A stretch of DNA of 64,000 nucleotides from Triplophysa rosa (GCF_024868665.1 NC_079907.1:17909139-17973138); one strand, 5' to 3'; shown: positions 10,959-23,656, counted from the first letter of the stretch. Program-made: numbers and translations. The notes: generated by a model from the letters alone, not told the origin.

Positions 10959-13085
10959 CCACGCTCCCCTCGCCACAATTACATTGCTGGTTTAAAACAA
11001 ACCCGACATATTTGAAAATAATAATAATAAAATCACAGAGAATTACTAGAGTCAACAGTAAGAATCAAAAGTTGAAGTTTTATTAAGGATCGAAATGCAA
11101 GACAAAAGGAATTCATAAAGAGCATGCAATATTTTAATGCTCAATGAACAATAAAACCGAATAACATAAAAAAAAAACATCAATAAATAAATTACATAAG
11201 TTTAGATTTTAACATAAACATTTTTATTTATACATTGCGTTATGGATGTGACATAAAAACACTCAGAGAATGTATTTGTTACCAATATACTGAACCATTT
11301 GTTTATATTTTACTAAACCCTTGTTGGTAGAACTGCACTTATATTATAAAATATCAGTCTATGCACAAGTTTTCTATTTAAAAAATGGGAAATAAACACA
11401 CGTTAGGATGTGAAAAAAGGACACCGTTTTTGGGAGGCGACAAACTTTGTAGGATTTATGTGAATTAAAATGTACAAACAATACCTTAACTTGAAGAGAG
11501 ACCTCACATGGGTATTTGAACCATCAAATGTTGATATCGGTGCAGCTAGTACAGTAAAAACCTTTAGTAAAAACATAATTTTCTCATGGTATTGGTTGAC
11601 ATTTGCAAGGAATGTAGTAGTCCGAGAACTTTCCCCTTCATATGAACTCACAAAACAGTTTAAAGAGCGTTAGTTGTTTTGGTTCCAGTACTGCTTGAAC
11701 TGACATATCCGCGGAGCAGTCTTACTGAAGAGGATCTATCTTTTCCTGGGAGTTAGTAGACAACAGTGTGGTGTGCACTTCGGGAAGTGGATGTCCAGCA
11801 GGAGGGTTTCTTTATCAATTTGTTCATCTATAAAGAGAGTAAGAGATAAGAAAAGAAACAAGAAGAGAAGAATGTAAGAAAACCTACCCCGAGCACAATG
11901 GGTTATAATGAACATATAAAGAAACACATTTGCATTTTACCAAAATAAAGTCAGGACATCGAAGTTCCATTCCTCTTTCTCCTGAACAGAATTATCCATT
12001 ATTATTAGCTGTTATTCTGCACCCTGTCAGTGGGGAAAAAAGAAAAGTGCCAGAGGCTGTGAGCTCTAGGTCTCTAGTAACGTTACAGAAAGTTAAATAT
12101 AGACTTAAAAATATATATATTATAAACGTTAACACAACACTTAAGCCCATTGCACATTGAGTCCGAAATTTGCGTCCGAAATTTCGCACGTTAAAAAATA
12201 AATATTTTCTGCGTTTTCGCATCCGTAGCAAGCATTTTGAGAGGCGTTTTATAACAATTTAGAGACACCGTACAAACCAGAGGCAAATACGAAAAAACGC
12301 ATACGAAAAGTTCAGACTGTATGTGCAAAGGCCTTTAAACTCATTCGACTAACTCAGGAACACGTAGAATAATAAGACCAATGATTGCTCGTTTCATATA
12401 CCCAAAATTAATTATATTGCACGGTTAACCACTATACGAGGCACGGCATATTCCCGAAGCACTGGCCGAGATAAAGCTGCTCTCAGCGGAGCCACGAGTG
12501 CTGAACGACTGCTGACAGGCTGAAGCTCACATCTCCCGACAGCGTCTTAACAAATTCTCAAAGAGGCGCTATGTTTATATATAAATCGCATATTTAAGGT
12601 CTAAACAACTACATTCTCGTCTAAAAGACTGTTAAAACTACGTTCCGTGACCGAAAACTAGTAGTATTTATTAAAAAAAATATGATTAGCTGGATTTTTG
12701 CTTTTTGACACGACGCTCGCGTGTTGACCTAATATAGATGCACTTACCGAACTAAATGACTCGCACAAGTCACAAATTTCAGAGGAAATGTAGACCATAA
12801 AGGTTGATTTAATTATTCAAAAGCTGTAAGTTATAACAACGTGGGCATTCAGACTAACGTTAACGAACCAAAGCTAACTAAGCTAAATGGTACTTTTCAA
12901 ACCTAATGTGAACCGCGGAATTTTGCATACTTATGCATTTTCTGATGTACGGTGATAGTTTTATAGATTAAAAACTCTCAAACATACCTTTTTTCTCCGA
13001 ATAACAGCTGTCTTCGCTTGTTACAGAGGTGATTCAAAATGCCCGCGAAGGTAGAGTTTGTCTGAGGCGTCGAGGAGGGGGAGGG
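10959..13085. other. AT-rich non-coding DNA with one possible old MITE
   Basis: No gene is seen. Around 12150-12320 two segments (CCATTGCACATTGAGTCCGAA and, inverted, CCTTTGCACATACAGTCTGAA) form a loose terminal inverted repeat of an old MITE. A pyrimidine-rich AG at about 11828 on the minus strand precedes 30 open codons, judged insufficient for an exon call. Confidence 0.4.
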
Positions 13086-13089
13086 GTTT

Positions 13090-13226
13090 ACTCTCTGAAC
13101 TGTCACTCAATTGGACCCAACCGGTAACCCAACGATTGGGTTACACAAAAAACTACCCAACACTGAGAAAATAACCCAACAGACTCAACCCAGCGTTTGG
13201 GTTAAAAAAACAACCCAGCATTTTTT
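13090..13226. repeat. MITE end with AACCCAGC repeats
   Basis: Repeated AACCCA motifs lead into AACCCAGCATTTTTTAGAGTG, a terminus that recurs at 42080-42176 (and again in its duplicate at 44702-44798). This is the end of a short non-autonomous DNA element. Confidence 0.5.
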
Positions 13227-14207
13227 AGAGTGTAGCCTCTGCAATATCCAACGTAACATCACCATTAGCCACAGTACAGTTAACCAAACAGAGCCAATAA
13301 CAGTATTCTAATATACTCTATATTTGGGGTTAATTACAACCAACAAGAGAAAGCAGAACACAGAAAAACTGGAAGCTCTTTCCATTCCATGTCCAATTGC
13401 CTTTTATCCTACAATCCTCCTGCTGTTCTCTTATACATATTAATGTGAGCGTCCGTGACCCTCACAAGCCACTCTACTTTGTTTTGCAACACAGGAGCTA
13501 AAGAGAAACATCGATTTTATTTTTTAAAATTGCAAACAAAATACAAAACGAAAACTGCAACAAATGACACAATTTTGGCCAGCCTATGGAAGGTTGAGGG
13601 GGGAAATGTGGTCATGTTTACAGATTGAAAGAGGACCTAGAAAAGACATCTAAGATTTGTTTTTCAAATACAGGCTGAAATGATCCCTATATTTTTAGAT
13701 GTCAAATATATAGCTATTAAAGAACAACCTATTAATCCTAATAATCTATAGATGAACAATTGTGATGTATAGAACACAGAAAGAGCACAGATTTATGACG
13801 TCTGTCTGTGATATGAATGTAAAGATCTGTATGTCATGCTGGCTTCTTTCTAGTCAGTTTTCAGCTGTAGCTTTATTTAAATATTTGTTGGAGATTCAAA
13901 GAATCTGTGCAGATGGCCGCATCTCTCAGCAGGTGGATGTTAACAGCACCTGTGATTCAAATGCCTGCCGAGTTAATGGCTGTACCGACTCTCTGACAAC
14001 TCCCAGCATGTTTAATATTGGCTCTTTTCCACAACCTAGTTACATTTCTCTCAGATTTTCTGTCCCATGATAGCCTATCATCTTTTACCTTTTACCCCAT
14101 CAATGTATTTTTTTACATGAGTGTGCCAGACCTTCAACAGAGGAGGCAAAGAATCTAGCAAAAACAATTCATAGCAAAGGCAGGTATGTATATGTATTAT
14201 GCTTTAC
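13227..14207. other. Unassigned sequence
   Basis: An ORF of 102 codons (13762-14070) has no recognisable motif or codon signature. Nothing else is apparent. Confidence 0.4.
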
Positions 14208-14400
14208 CAGTGGTCACCAACCCTGTTCCTGGAGATCGACCGTCCTGAAGATTTCAGCTCTAACCCCAATCAAACACACCTGAATTATATAATCAAGGTG
14301 TTCAGGTTTGCTTGATAATTAAAGACAGGTGTGCTGAAGCAGGGTTGGAGCTGCAGTTTGCAGGACGGTCGATCTCCAGGAACAGGGTTGGTGACCACTG
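14208..14400. mobile_element. 193-bp palindromic hAT-type MITE
   Basis: The ends are CAGTGGTCACCAACCCTG and its exact complement. The arms continue (CCTGGAGATCGACCGTCCTG) to give a near-complete palindrome. CAGNG termini are typical of hAT elements. The flanks share GCTTTA, but a clean 8-bp duplication is not preserved. Its size and layout match the copy at 40073-40265. Confidence 0.7.
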
Positions 14401-14893
14401 CTTTAGACTTATCCATCTCCTCCAGTTTTTCCAATTGAGCTGATTTACAAATTGGTTGCATTGCAAACATAATACATTGGCAATATATAGTTCACAGTGT
14501 CTGGGATGCATTGCCTTTGCAGTTCTCCCCTTTCACATTGGCGTCTTCTTATAAAATCCCTCCGCCTGCCTCTGCAACTTTACCAATCGATACTAGCAAT
14601 TGTCACGGTTGGATAACAATACCAAATTTTACCAACAATTGTCTTTGTTGGATAATGTTACTTTAGAGAGAAAAGATTGATTTTTACATTCGGTTTAACT
14701 TCATTATTTTTTTGTCTGTACAATCAATTACTTTTCTATCTAAAAAGCTCCCAGTCTGCTCCCAGTTAATAGGTGTTACAGCATTGACCTAAATCGAGTT
14801 GTTTCGAGTTGACAAGTTGGAAGTTATATGACCTGATTCTGTGCGTGCAGGTGTGAGCGTTGATGTGCATGATGTGCACTGTCTATAATAAAT

Positions 14894-15842
14894 CAGTGGT
14901 TCCCAACCTTTTTTCCTTGGGCCCCCCCATGTACATATATGACAATCGGAGCCCCCCAACCCTCAAACATGTGTGTGTGTGTATACACACATAATTGCTA
15001 CTCACACACACATATATAGATAGTAAATATAAATAAATGAAATAATTGAATAATAAATGAAATGTAATGGTTAAATATGAGTAATATAAAAGATTTTAAT
15101 GACATTTTTACTTGAATACTCAAATAAATTTTCAGGTTATTTTTCAGGTTGTTTCAGTCTATTTTCAGGTTATTGTATGAACATACAGAGTAAACTGAAC
15201 GTTATGAAAGAACTGTTAAACATTAACATTGCTGTACTTGCATAAAGAGATGTAGGCTACTGTCAATTACTGCTTATTTTTACAAGGTATCTTTTCATTT
15301 TGCTTGGTTTCATGCTGTCGTTTACCAATGTTTCACCACAGAACACACATTCTGGCCGAGACTTGTCTTGTCCTTCAATAAAACCTAAATTGACGTAGGT
15401 TTTGTCATAGCGTCTAAACTTTTTCCTTTATTTCTGATGAAGAATCACCGCATTTACGTTTCTCTGCTATTTTTCCTTTTGATTTTTATGTTAACATGAA
15501 CGTTGACGCCTGACAGAGGACGTTTCTCATGTGAGTCTCATAGCGAGAACAGCCAATGACAGTGCTTCCAGCTACCGCGAAGCCCCGTGTGAATGTCTGC
15601 CGATGGAGCCGAAATTTTTTTTATAATTATTTTATACAAGATATAACTATTTTTGACTGCATTATCTTGGCATTGTAAGCACGTGATTTTTTTAAAACAT
15701 ACAAAAATATTTTTATTTAAAATGATTAGTGGAACATTTTATGCAGCTTTATTTAACCTCAAAGCATGTCAGCTCCCACGCCCCTCATGTGAACTCTGGC
15801 GCCCCGCTAAGGGGCTCGCGGACCCCAGGTTGGTAACCACTG
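14894..15842. mobile_element. Non-autonomous hAT element (949 bp)
   Basis: It starts CAGTGGTTCCCAACC and ends GGTTGGTAACCACTG, an imperfect inverted repeat of hAT type. The flanks TAATAAAT and GTCTAAAT share their last five bases, so the 8-bp duplication is eroded. The interior is AT-rich without a transposase ORF. A short TG/TA microsatellite lies at 14971-15020. Confidence 0.65.
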
Positions 15843-15850
15843 GTCTAAAT

Positions 15851-16253
15851 CATATAGTTCACCTCAAATTTGATAAAGACTGACTACTCAATTTCAGTTC
15901 CGTTGAGATGCTCTTTAAATAACACATCTAAACAAAGATCCTTTCAGTCAGAGAAAATTGTTAGTTTTTGCTGTAAACCAAGCTGTTGTGAACCTCAAGT
16001 GGTAAGGTTAGGAAGGAAATCTGGAACACAAAATCATAAGACTGAAAAATTAAGAATGGCAGATGTCACAGTTGATTATGACCACAGCATCTGATTTTGA
16101 AGTTCATGCTGAACTTAGCACAAAACAATTCAGCTTATGTTTTCAATGTTTGCCTCAATGTCTTTTATACAAAAATGTCTTAAGGATAGGCTATTTTTGC
16201 CATCACTTTATGTAAATGTATATGTATTTTTTGTAAATTTATGTAAAAACTGA
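15851..16253. other. Unassigned sequence
   Basis: No gene, repeat or motif recognised. Confidence 0.4.
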
Positions 16254-16435
16254 CTTAAAGGCATAGTTCACCTTCAAAATAACATTACTGTCGTCATTTA
16301 CTCACCCTGTTGTCATTTTAAACCTGTGTGATTTTCTTTCTTCAGCAAAGCACAAAAGAAGAACACAAAAGAAGATACAAGAGGGTGTGTAAATGATGAC
16401 ATAATTTTCATTTGGAAGGTGAACTATCCCTTTAG
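16254..16435. mobile_element. Short MITE with AAAGGxATAGTTCACC ends
   Basis: The left end CTTAAAGGCATAGTTCACC is answered at the right by GGTGAACTATCCCTTTAG. The body (GTCATTTACTCACCCT... AACACAAAAGAAG) is the common fish element of this type. A much more diverged copy lies at about 47305-47460. Confidence 0.7.
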
Positions 16436-16559
16436 ATCAGTCTGTGAATGTTAGTATATGTTTTGTGCACTTCATTGTGGCAAGGTCTTCTAGAAGTCTT
16501 CTTTAAATACTTAAATACTTTAAATACTTCTACTGTAATGCACTGTTAGGTGGTTGCCC

Positions 16560-16983
16560 TGCAGGCTTATTACAAAAACTCCAATTGGTCCAAAACGCGG
16601 CAGCTCGAGTTCTTACACGTACAAAAAAGTATGAACATATTAGCCCGGTTCTGTCAACCTTGCACTGGTTACCTATAAAGCATCGCGTTAACTTTAAAAT
16701 CTTGCTTATTACCTATAAAGCCTTACATGGTTTAGCTCCTCAGTACTTGAATGAACTCCTTTTGTATTACAGTCCTTCACGTGCATTACGCTCTCAGGCG
16801 TCCTGTCAGTTGGTAATACCTAGAATTTCAAAATCAAGTGCAGGTGGTAGATCCTTTTCCTATCTAGCGCCTAAACTTTGGAATAGTCTTCCCTGCACTG
16901 TCCGGGAGGCAGACACACTCTGTCAGTTTAAATCTAGACTAAAGACGCATCTTTTTAATCTTGCATACACTACTCTTCCATAA
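16560..16983 (+). pseudogene. LINE reverse transcriptase C-terminal fragment
   Basis: About 140 open codons ending at TAA. The motifs QLVQNAAARVL, LHWLPIKHRVNFK, LAPQYL and LWNSLP form the well-known conserved block after the RT domain in L2/CR1/Jockey-type LINEs. No catalytic RT motif remains, so no enzyme can be made. The frame opens directly from the truncated 5' side without a true start codon. Confidence 0.8.
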
Positions 16984-17621
16984 TATAAATCTTCAGAGGG
17001 TTTAGGCTGCATTAGTTAGATCAACCGGAACCAAAAACACAACTGATGTACTTGTTGCATCAAAGAGTACAGAACAGTACTCTACTCTCAGCCAGTCTTG
17101 TCTCATTGTTCCAAGGTTACCACAGCGAGCAGGATGCAGTTCATGGCCTGACCTGATGGTAGAGCGGAGAATGGGAAGTGGGGACCTGACAAGAGCTGAG
17201 ATGATAGAGCTGGATAAAGAAGGACGCGGTCTCTTGACATGTCTTCACCACAAAATTTCAAATGCTATTAGATTATTAATGATAATCTTAAACTATAATT
17301 TATTTTATTATTAAGTTTATTTATTTTATTTAGCCTTGTTGTGCAAGCTCTCTGGAGCTTGTGCAGAGGCAGCAGCTTTTGCCAGAGGGGAACTGGAATC
17401 CCCTGGTTGGGCCTGGGTTCTCCTGAGGTTTTTTTTCTCGATTAGAGTTTTGGGTTCCTCGCCACCGTTTGCATACTGTTTTTGCACTATCTGCCTGGCC
17501 GGGGGGGCTGCTTTAGAATTTTAAAGTTTTACTTAATTAATATTGCATATAGGAATTTATAGTCTGTTATATTTGACCTGTGCTTCTCTCTCCTTTATCC
17601 TAAATGTGTGCTCTCACTGAG

Positions 17622-17736
17622 CGTGTGTGTGTGTGTGTGTGTGTGTGTGCGTACTTGTCTGTGTACGTACGTGTGTGTGTGTTGTGTGTGTGTGCGTGCG
17701 CATCCGTGTGTGTGTGTGTGTGTGTGTCTCTATGTC
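17622..17736. repeat. (TG)n-rich microsatellite
   Basis: Alternating TG with interspersed CG and TA steps. It explains the cysteine/valine-rich ORFs in several frames here. Confidence 0.9.
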
Positions 17737-17940
17737 TATGTGTGTTAGTACGTGTGCATATTGTGTGTGTGGAGTGTTTTGTATGTGGGTATGTCTGTCT
17801 TCTGTGTTTTCAACCTTTTCTTGTTTCTGCAGGTACAACTTTAATTATTTTGCTTATAGTCAATATGTCTCATGTACAGCTGCTTTGTAACAATGAAAAT
17901 TGTAAAAGCGCTATATAAATAAAGTTGAGTTGAGTTAAAT

Positions 17941-18372
17941 ATTGTATTATTTCAACATAGCTGTCTAATGATCTATCATTCAAATGATGTAGGATATTCA
18001 GTTGGCAAAACACTTTAAAATATGTAAAAATCCCCTAGGGTGTTTATTTTCCTCACAGTTTAAAAATTGTTTCCATTTCTTCAGGGTTTTTATTTCTTCC
18101 ATTCAGCATTCATTTCTTTCATTTTGTACAGCACTGGTTTTTAAGGCGTGCAACTAAACAATTTTACTCTCCTTTTTTTTTTTTAAATAACAACAATTGT
18201 ACTTTGAAACTGATTATAAATTGATTATCATCACTAGGATGTTTTTAGCACAAATACCTTTTTTCATTACCTTTTCTTTTTATTTGATCAAAATTAAGAC
18301 CGAAACTCAGTACTAATGTTTATTTTTCTATTTTGTTGTTGAACAAAACGTATTATTCTGCAGCATGCTGAC
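17941..18372. other. AT-rich sequence
   Basis: No gene or element recognised. Confidence 0.4.
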
Positions 18373-18448
18373 TGTCACGGTTTCCCCTTGTGTTTGCCCC
18401 AATTCCTCCATTTCCTTTTTTGGCTTTCCTGTGGCTCATTGGTTAGAG

Positions 18449-19169
18449 CAGTGGTTCCCAAACTTTTTACAATGGCGTACCCCCCCAGAGACTTAACATC
18501 ATTCTACGTACCCCCTTTCTTACAGTAACAATTGTGGTCTCAAACATTTTTTTATTTGCATTTTAAATACATGTCATTTTCTTTTATCAAACAATAAATG
18601 ATATATGATTCATATATAAATAAATGACTCACTGCTTAATGAGATGGATGTGCTTGAAATTACTTGCATAATTCTGTGATGTTTGCTTGTATCAGAGAAA
18701 GTCTGAGTCTCAAATCATTCTCTATGCAGAGTCTGTGTCGATATTTGTTCTTTATATGGGCAAGTGCTGAAAACCCACTCTCGCAAAGATACGTTGTGGA
18801 GAAGGGCAGTAATGTTTTCAAAGCGCGATCGGCTAAAGCAGGATACTCTGCATGCAAAGCTATCCAGAAGTCTGTCTGTAATTTTTGTGCGAAATCACAT
18901 GCGGTACGTAAAGACGTGCGCTTACGCATGAGTGGACGCATATTTTTTGATTGGATGTCATGAATTTGACCTTTTATGGCACTACGTGACTACTTTTTTG
19001 CTGTGTGTACACTAGAGGGAGCACGTCTTTATATTCAGCTTGTGAGAAAAACATGCCTAGATTGTCATGTGCGTTATAATTAAGTAAACAGTAGATTTCA
19101 GGATTCTGTTCACGTACCCCCTCTGTCACCTGGCGTACCCCCGAGGGTACGCGTACCCCAGAAGCACTG
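18449..19169 (-). mobile_element. hAT element (721 bp) inserted in the SINE
   Basis: The termini CAGTGGTTC... and ...GAAGCACTG are hAT-like, and the 8-bp target duplication GGTTAGAG (18441-18448, 19170-19177) is perfect. The internal coding fragment is on the minus strand. The repeated GTACCCCC blocks near both ends are subterminal repeats. Confidence 0.85.
18660..18941 (-). pseudogene. hAT transposase C-terminal dimerisation fragment
   Basis: 93 open codons. The block FSTTYLCESGFSALAHIKNK is the hallmark of the hAT C-terminal dimerisation domain, as also seen in the domesticated ZBED5/SCAND3-like proteins. The catalytic core is deleted, so the fragment cannot transpose DNA. It ends about 210 bp from the element end, as expected for the 3' part of a transposase gene. 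Confidence 0.85.
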
Positions 19170-19503
19170 GGTTAGAGCATGGCACTAGCAACACCAAAGT
19201 CAAGGGTACGAACCCAGGGATTGCACATACTTAGAAACAAATGTATAGTATAATGCAATGTAAGTCACTTTGGATAAAAGCGTCTGCCAAATGCATAAAT
19301 GTAAATTTCCCATCAAGTCCCACGCTCCCACACCTGTCCCATATCAAGACTCTTGATATACTCATTTTTCATGCATGTATTGTTCGTTCTACTGTTTTAC
19401 TTACTGTTGTGATACGCTGTTGTTATACCCGTCTATGTTCGTTAATAAATACAGTCCTTTGTTTAATCCTTGTCTGCTCTTGTCTGTGGGACGTTCCGTG
19501 ACA

Positions 19504-20514
19504 CAGACATTGGGCAGAATGGTTTTAATTAAATACAGTTTGAAGTTAAGGACCTTTATATGGCAGTTTGCTGGATCTTGTGTATATATTTGACTAAATT
19601 TATTTGGTACTGTATGTATAGTGTTTGCAAAATAACAAAGTTTTTTCCTAAATAGTTCCATGAGGAACTTTTATTTTTCGCAATGTTGCAAGCTGGGCAG
19701 TGCCATTTTGTTGATAATGCATGTATACCATACCTGTAATATCATATCTGCATTATAATAGTGTTGAATCAGATTTTAGGTACGAGACACAACACATAAA
19801 GAAAATGTTAACCACGTAGTTCCCCCGAGAGCATGAAACAAAAGATAACCATATAAATCAATTAAACTATGTTCATGTCAACACTATCTTTGCAAAATAC
19901 AGAGAAGCCACTTTTGACTTATAATTAATATTGCTATTTATTTTCCTAACACACTGTGGTAAAAGAGTTGCAAAACTTAACAGTTTCAGGTGGTGAAAAG
20001 AAACATTTAATAGTGAATAAGAGGAGAAACGTTGCCAAAAGAAAAGAATGAAACACAGCGAGTGTCTCTATTGATTTAGATATCTCTGTGGTTTCTCGTT
20101 CAGCTTCTCATGAAAAATGCATTAAGACTAACTGAGACGCAGTCAATGAGCTTCAGCTGAAATGCTTTAAGGTATTTTCAGGTAAAGCTCATCTGATTGT
20201 TATGCATGAGTGCACGTGTGTCTGCCCATCAGAAAAAGTTTAAATCATTGGCAAAATAATAGAAAACATCACAAAAATGACTTACATTACCATCACTGTC
20301 GGCATCATTTGTATAATATTTCCCCCTCAGGGTTTTAATATGCAGTTGAATAGCTTCACTGAATGTGAAAGAAAACATCAATGAAACCGGCTGACATTAA
20401 ATGGATTTTAAAGGCAGTCTGTGCCATAAACATGCCACTGTTATTGACCAGACACCCAAGACCTGTAGCACTGTGGCTCTTGATCTAAAAAAGAAGATCT
20501 ATGCATACCATGTA
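19504..20514. other. AT-rich non-coding DNA
   Basis: No gene or repeat recognised. Confidence 0.4.
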
Positions 20515-20520
20515 GGGATT

Positions 20521-21075
20521 TGTCATGGCTCTGCCTCTATTAGTCATGTTTTTCTTGGTCCTGTGGCAGAGCCATGACAAGGCCTTCGGTTATGTGTGGA
20601 GAGAAACATATTATTGTCCTTTTGACAATAATATGCGTTCTCTCCAGTATCTTGTCATTAGCCCCGCCCCTCTGTCTCATGTATTGCTTTCCTGCCCTGT
20701 CTAATGTTCTCCACCTGCCCTCGTTAATTATCCCTGTTTGTCTTGCCTTTATATTGCCCTCATGTTTCATTGTCCTGTGTTCGGTCATTGTGTGTGCTAT
20801 GTGCCTTCCAGTTAGTCTTGTTATTCGGCCAGCGGCAACCGTCTTTGCACGTTCTTGGTCCCGTCTGCTGCTTACTTGTCTGTTTAGTTTAATTGAGTTT
20901 TTCAAGTGTTTATTCAGTTTAATGTCAGTTAGTCTTCGTACTATTATTTATCCTGTTTGTGTTTTGCCCCATCGTGGGTTCTTGTTTTGTGTTTTATTAT
21001 TTAAATAAACTGTTTGTTTGTTAACCCCGTCACTGCCTGCCTGCATTTGGGTTCTTTCCACGCCAGTCCGTGACA
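20521..21075 (+). mobile_element. Solo LTR with a hairpin-rich 5' end (copy 1)
   Basis: 555 bp, TGTCATGG...CCGTGACA, flanked by perfect 6-bp repeats GGGATT (20515-20520, 21076-21081). The first 60 bases fold on themselves (TGTCATGGCTCTGCC against GGCAGAGCCATGACA), followed by a second hairpin with stem GGAGAGAAACATATTATTGTC. A TATA-like box and AATAAA (near 21004) precede the 3' end. The related copy at 40457-41002 confirms the boundaries. Confidence 0.75.
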
Positions 21076-21081
21076 GGGATT

Positions 21082-22889
21082 GACATGAGAAAACTACAGT
21101 AGTTGAAAAACACAGGAATGATCTTTGGTATAAAATTATTCTTTGACTTATTTATTTCCAACTGCAAAACATTTCACAATTATCAAAATCCAGTGACAAC
21201 TATCCATGAATAGTCATTTTTAATTTTAGGACTGGTTATGCCATCATTTTTATCATCAACCTTAAGGACAGCAATTCGGTCAACATACTGTAACTTTCAG
21301 TGATTTGCTGAAGTCAATAGTCAATAAATGCAACAATTTGTAACCTAAAGATGTGTTGTTTATTGTGCAAGTTTATGTACTTATGATATGTTTTATTTAT
21401 CACGTTATTTGTGTTTTATATTAGACAAGGTTGAAAGGGTTCTTGCCGTATGGAATCACCCGATAGAAGAAAAAATCTATCAAGAAAAGCATTAGATTTG
21501 CTTTAACTTACTGCTAGAAAAGTGACAGCACGTCCTTGATATAAAGTGATTGTAAGGTACAGTAAGAGCACATCTGCTGCATGTGCACAACTCTATGAAA
21601 GAGACCAACACCTGCTTCAGGATAAATTAATTAAAAACCTTTAAAATAATATTTGGGAATCAGTGAGTCACCTCTCATTTCGCCCCATTGACGTATCCAT
21701 AGAGGAAATTAAAAGATTTAGCATGTGATGTTCGGCTCAACACTGTGAGTGAAAATGACCATTCACACATTTCATTGTTTTTGTCTGTGTAAACATAAGC
21801 GAGACAGACGTCTTAGAAGATTGAAATGAGTCATGCTGTTTTTTAAGATGCTGTGTTGTGTAATTTAAAGGCACTTTTCATTTAAAAAACGTGTTTTGTT
21901 CTTTTAGTAACATGTTATTTATTGCTTTTGATTTTTTTTTCAAACAACAATGCCTTGACAGCAAATCACATGACTTCATTGTGACTTTGAATTGGGATTA
22001 TATTTTTCCAATTAAATGAAAACATGTGAACTCCAGGAGCAAATGCTGCACGGTGTCAAACAGAGTCCCTTTGATCTACTGTAACTTTAAAGAAAGGGCT
22101 GGTCAATTAAATGGTTCGAGGCAGCCCTCAGAAGGGCACTGATGCATTACTCTTGAGTGGTTCTTCAGACAGAGAAATCATTCTTCATGGCCTCTTTAAA
22201 AGAACTCCAAACAATCCTTTAAATGTATACTTGTTATTAAAGGTTAATACATCAGAAACGTTGCCTTCTTGGATGTTCCTGCACCTCTTTCTGCATTTTC
22301 TCTTAAGCCCAAGTAGTGGCTTTGTGTTAAAATGCTTGCAAAAACTAATGCAACAGAGACTGTCTGCACTACATTACGTCTCAAATCTACAATACAGTAC
22401 AAAACCAATCTGTAAATTTAAAGTAAACATGTATTCAATATTATTTTGAATGGAACTCTATTAGTATCAAATTTGTTATCATTTAAGTATTAATCATAAG
22501 ATTTGTGTTGCTGCAGAAAATGACTGTAGCGCCCTAGCACGCGGAATAATTACATTTTAATTAATGAATCTGTACACAGATTTATTGATTATAATGTGAG
22601 TGATTTGCTCTTCATGAATTGCCATGTTCTGCTCGTGTCCAGTGTAGACAGGGATTAAACTACAAATGCAAAACAATCACATAGAAAACCCATCACTTAA
22701 AAAAAGGCTTAGCTAAACAAACCAACATCCATTTACAAATGTGGGTTAAAAGTGTACAATAAAGAACCCCAATGAGGAAATCTACATTCATCATAGCATA
22801 AGGGCTTGGTGTGTCTCTCTAGGATGTCACACTGGCTAGCCCCACCCATACCGAAATCTCTGGTCCAAAATCATGTTCCACATCAAAAA
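21082..22889. other. AT-rich non-coding DNA
   Basis: No convincing gene. The ORF at 22111-22449 (112 codons) has no recognisable motif. Confidence 0.4.
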
Positions 22890-23118
22890 CACTCCTAAAA
22901 ATAAAGGTGCTTAAAAGGTTCTCCACAACGACGTCATAGAAGAACCATTTTGGTTCTTTAAAGAACCATCTCTTTCTTCCCTTTCAATTATCTGAAGAAC
23001 CTTTTTCATCACAATGAATCTTTTGTGAAACAAACGGATGTTGAAGGTTCTTTATGGAACCGTTTAGACAAAAAAGTTTCTTCTATGGCATCGTGAATCA
23101 ACTTAAATTTTAGTAGTG
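22890..23118. mobile_element. MITE with CACTxCTAAAA ends
   Basis: CACTCCTAAAAATAAAGG at the left and the complement of CACTACTAAAATTTAAG at the right. Inside, GGTTCT/AGAACC motifs alternate (AAGAACCATTTTGGTTCTTTAAAGAACC), giving a multi-hairpin element of a type common in fish. Confidence 0.55.
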
Positions 23119-23656
23119 TTTTGACCGGCTGGGGTTTTGAAATGTACTGTTTCTCACCCTAGAACATTTCATTCTGTAAATGATCATGGAAAAACCCTTG
23201 CTTAAGCAGACAGCCAGTAGCAAACGATTATACGAAATAGCAAAACAAAACAACTCCATGCTTTAATCAAACACATTGTCTTTGATTATGCATTCAGACT
23301 GTGCTTTGCTACAATTTAAACCAAAAATTGATCAAAACAATAGCATGTTAAATTACACCTACACAATTAAGCTCAAACAAACCAATAATAACCGGATCAC
23401 ATCTATGGCAGAAACAAAGGCGGTGAGTGAATAATCACAGCAAGAAACTCTTTTTTTCACACCCAGTGTAATGCTGGAGAGCCAAACAATTCAATCATAA
23501 AGTAGCGACAGCAAAAATCCAATCAGGAACTGAGTGACATGTACAGCTCACTTGCCACTGCTGGACCTGGAGACAGCAAATAGAGTCAGAGCAGTTATTT
23601 CTCAACTGAAATCACTACCTGAAGGAACTATCACAGTATACAAGATCTTGATGTTC

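Larger units (their letters stand above)
16560..17937 (+). mobile_element. 3' end of an L2-type LINE
   Basis: The segment encodes the C-terminal tail of a non-LTR reverse transcriptase, followed by a roughly 950-bp 3' region ending in AAAGCGCTATATAAATAAAGTTGAGTTGAG, the tail shape of fish L2/CR1 LINEs with a short tandem TTGAG repeat. It is 5'-truncated, as is usual for LINEs. A (TG)n tract lies inside the 3' region. Confidence 0.75.
18428..19310 (+). repeat. tRNA-derived SINE split by a hAT insertion
   Basis: The head has a pol III A-box (TGGCTCATTGGTTAGAG) at 18433-18449. The remainder resumes at 19170 with a degraded B-box (GGGTACGAACCC) and the widespread fish SINE body CACTTTGGATAAAAGCGTCT. 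The two halves join cleanly across the 8-bp duplicated GGTTAGAG. Confidence 0.75.
18373..19503 (+). mobile_element. Solo LTR, interrupted by a SINE and a hAT copy
   Basis: The interval starts TGTCACGG and ends CCGTGACA, perfect 8-bp inverted LTR termini, with AATAAA near 19445. The flanks CTGAC and CAGAC match at four of five bases, compatible with an old 5-bp target duplication. Most of the length is nested insertion. Removing the SINE/hAT part leaves an LTR of about 250 bp. Confidence 0.6.

Noticed and set aside
11736..11827. Minus-strand terminal exon after a pyrimidine-rich AG
   Set aside because: Only 30 open codons with no family resemblance and no partner exon; it does not match the expected end of a Rab26-like protein.
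17604..17918. Cysteine/valine-rich ORFs of 75-104 codons on both strands
   Set aside because: Products of a (TG)n microsatellite.
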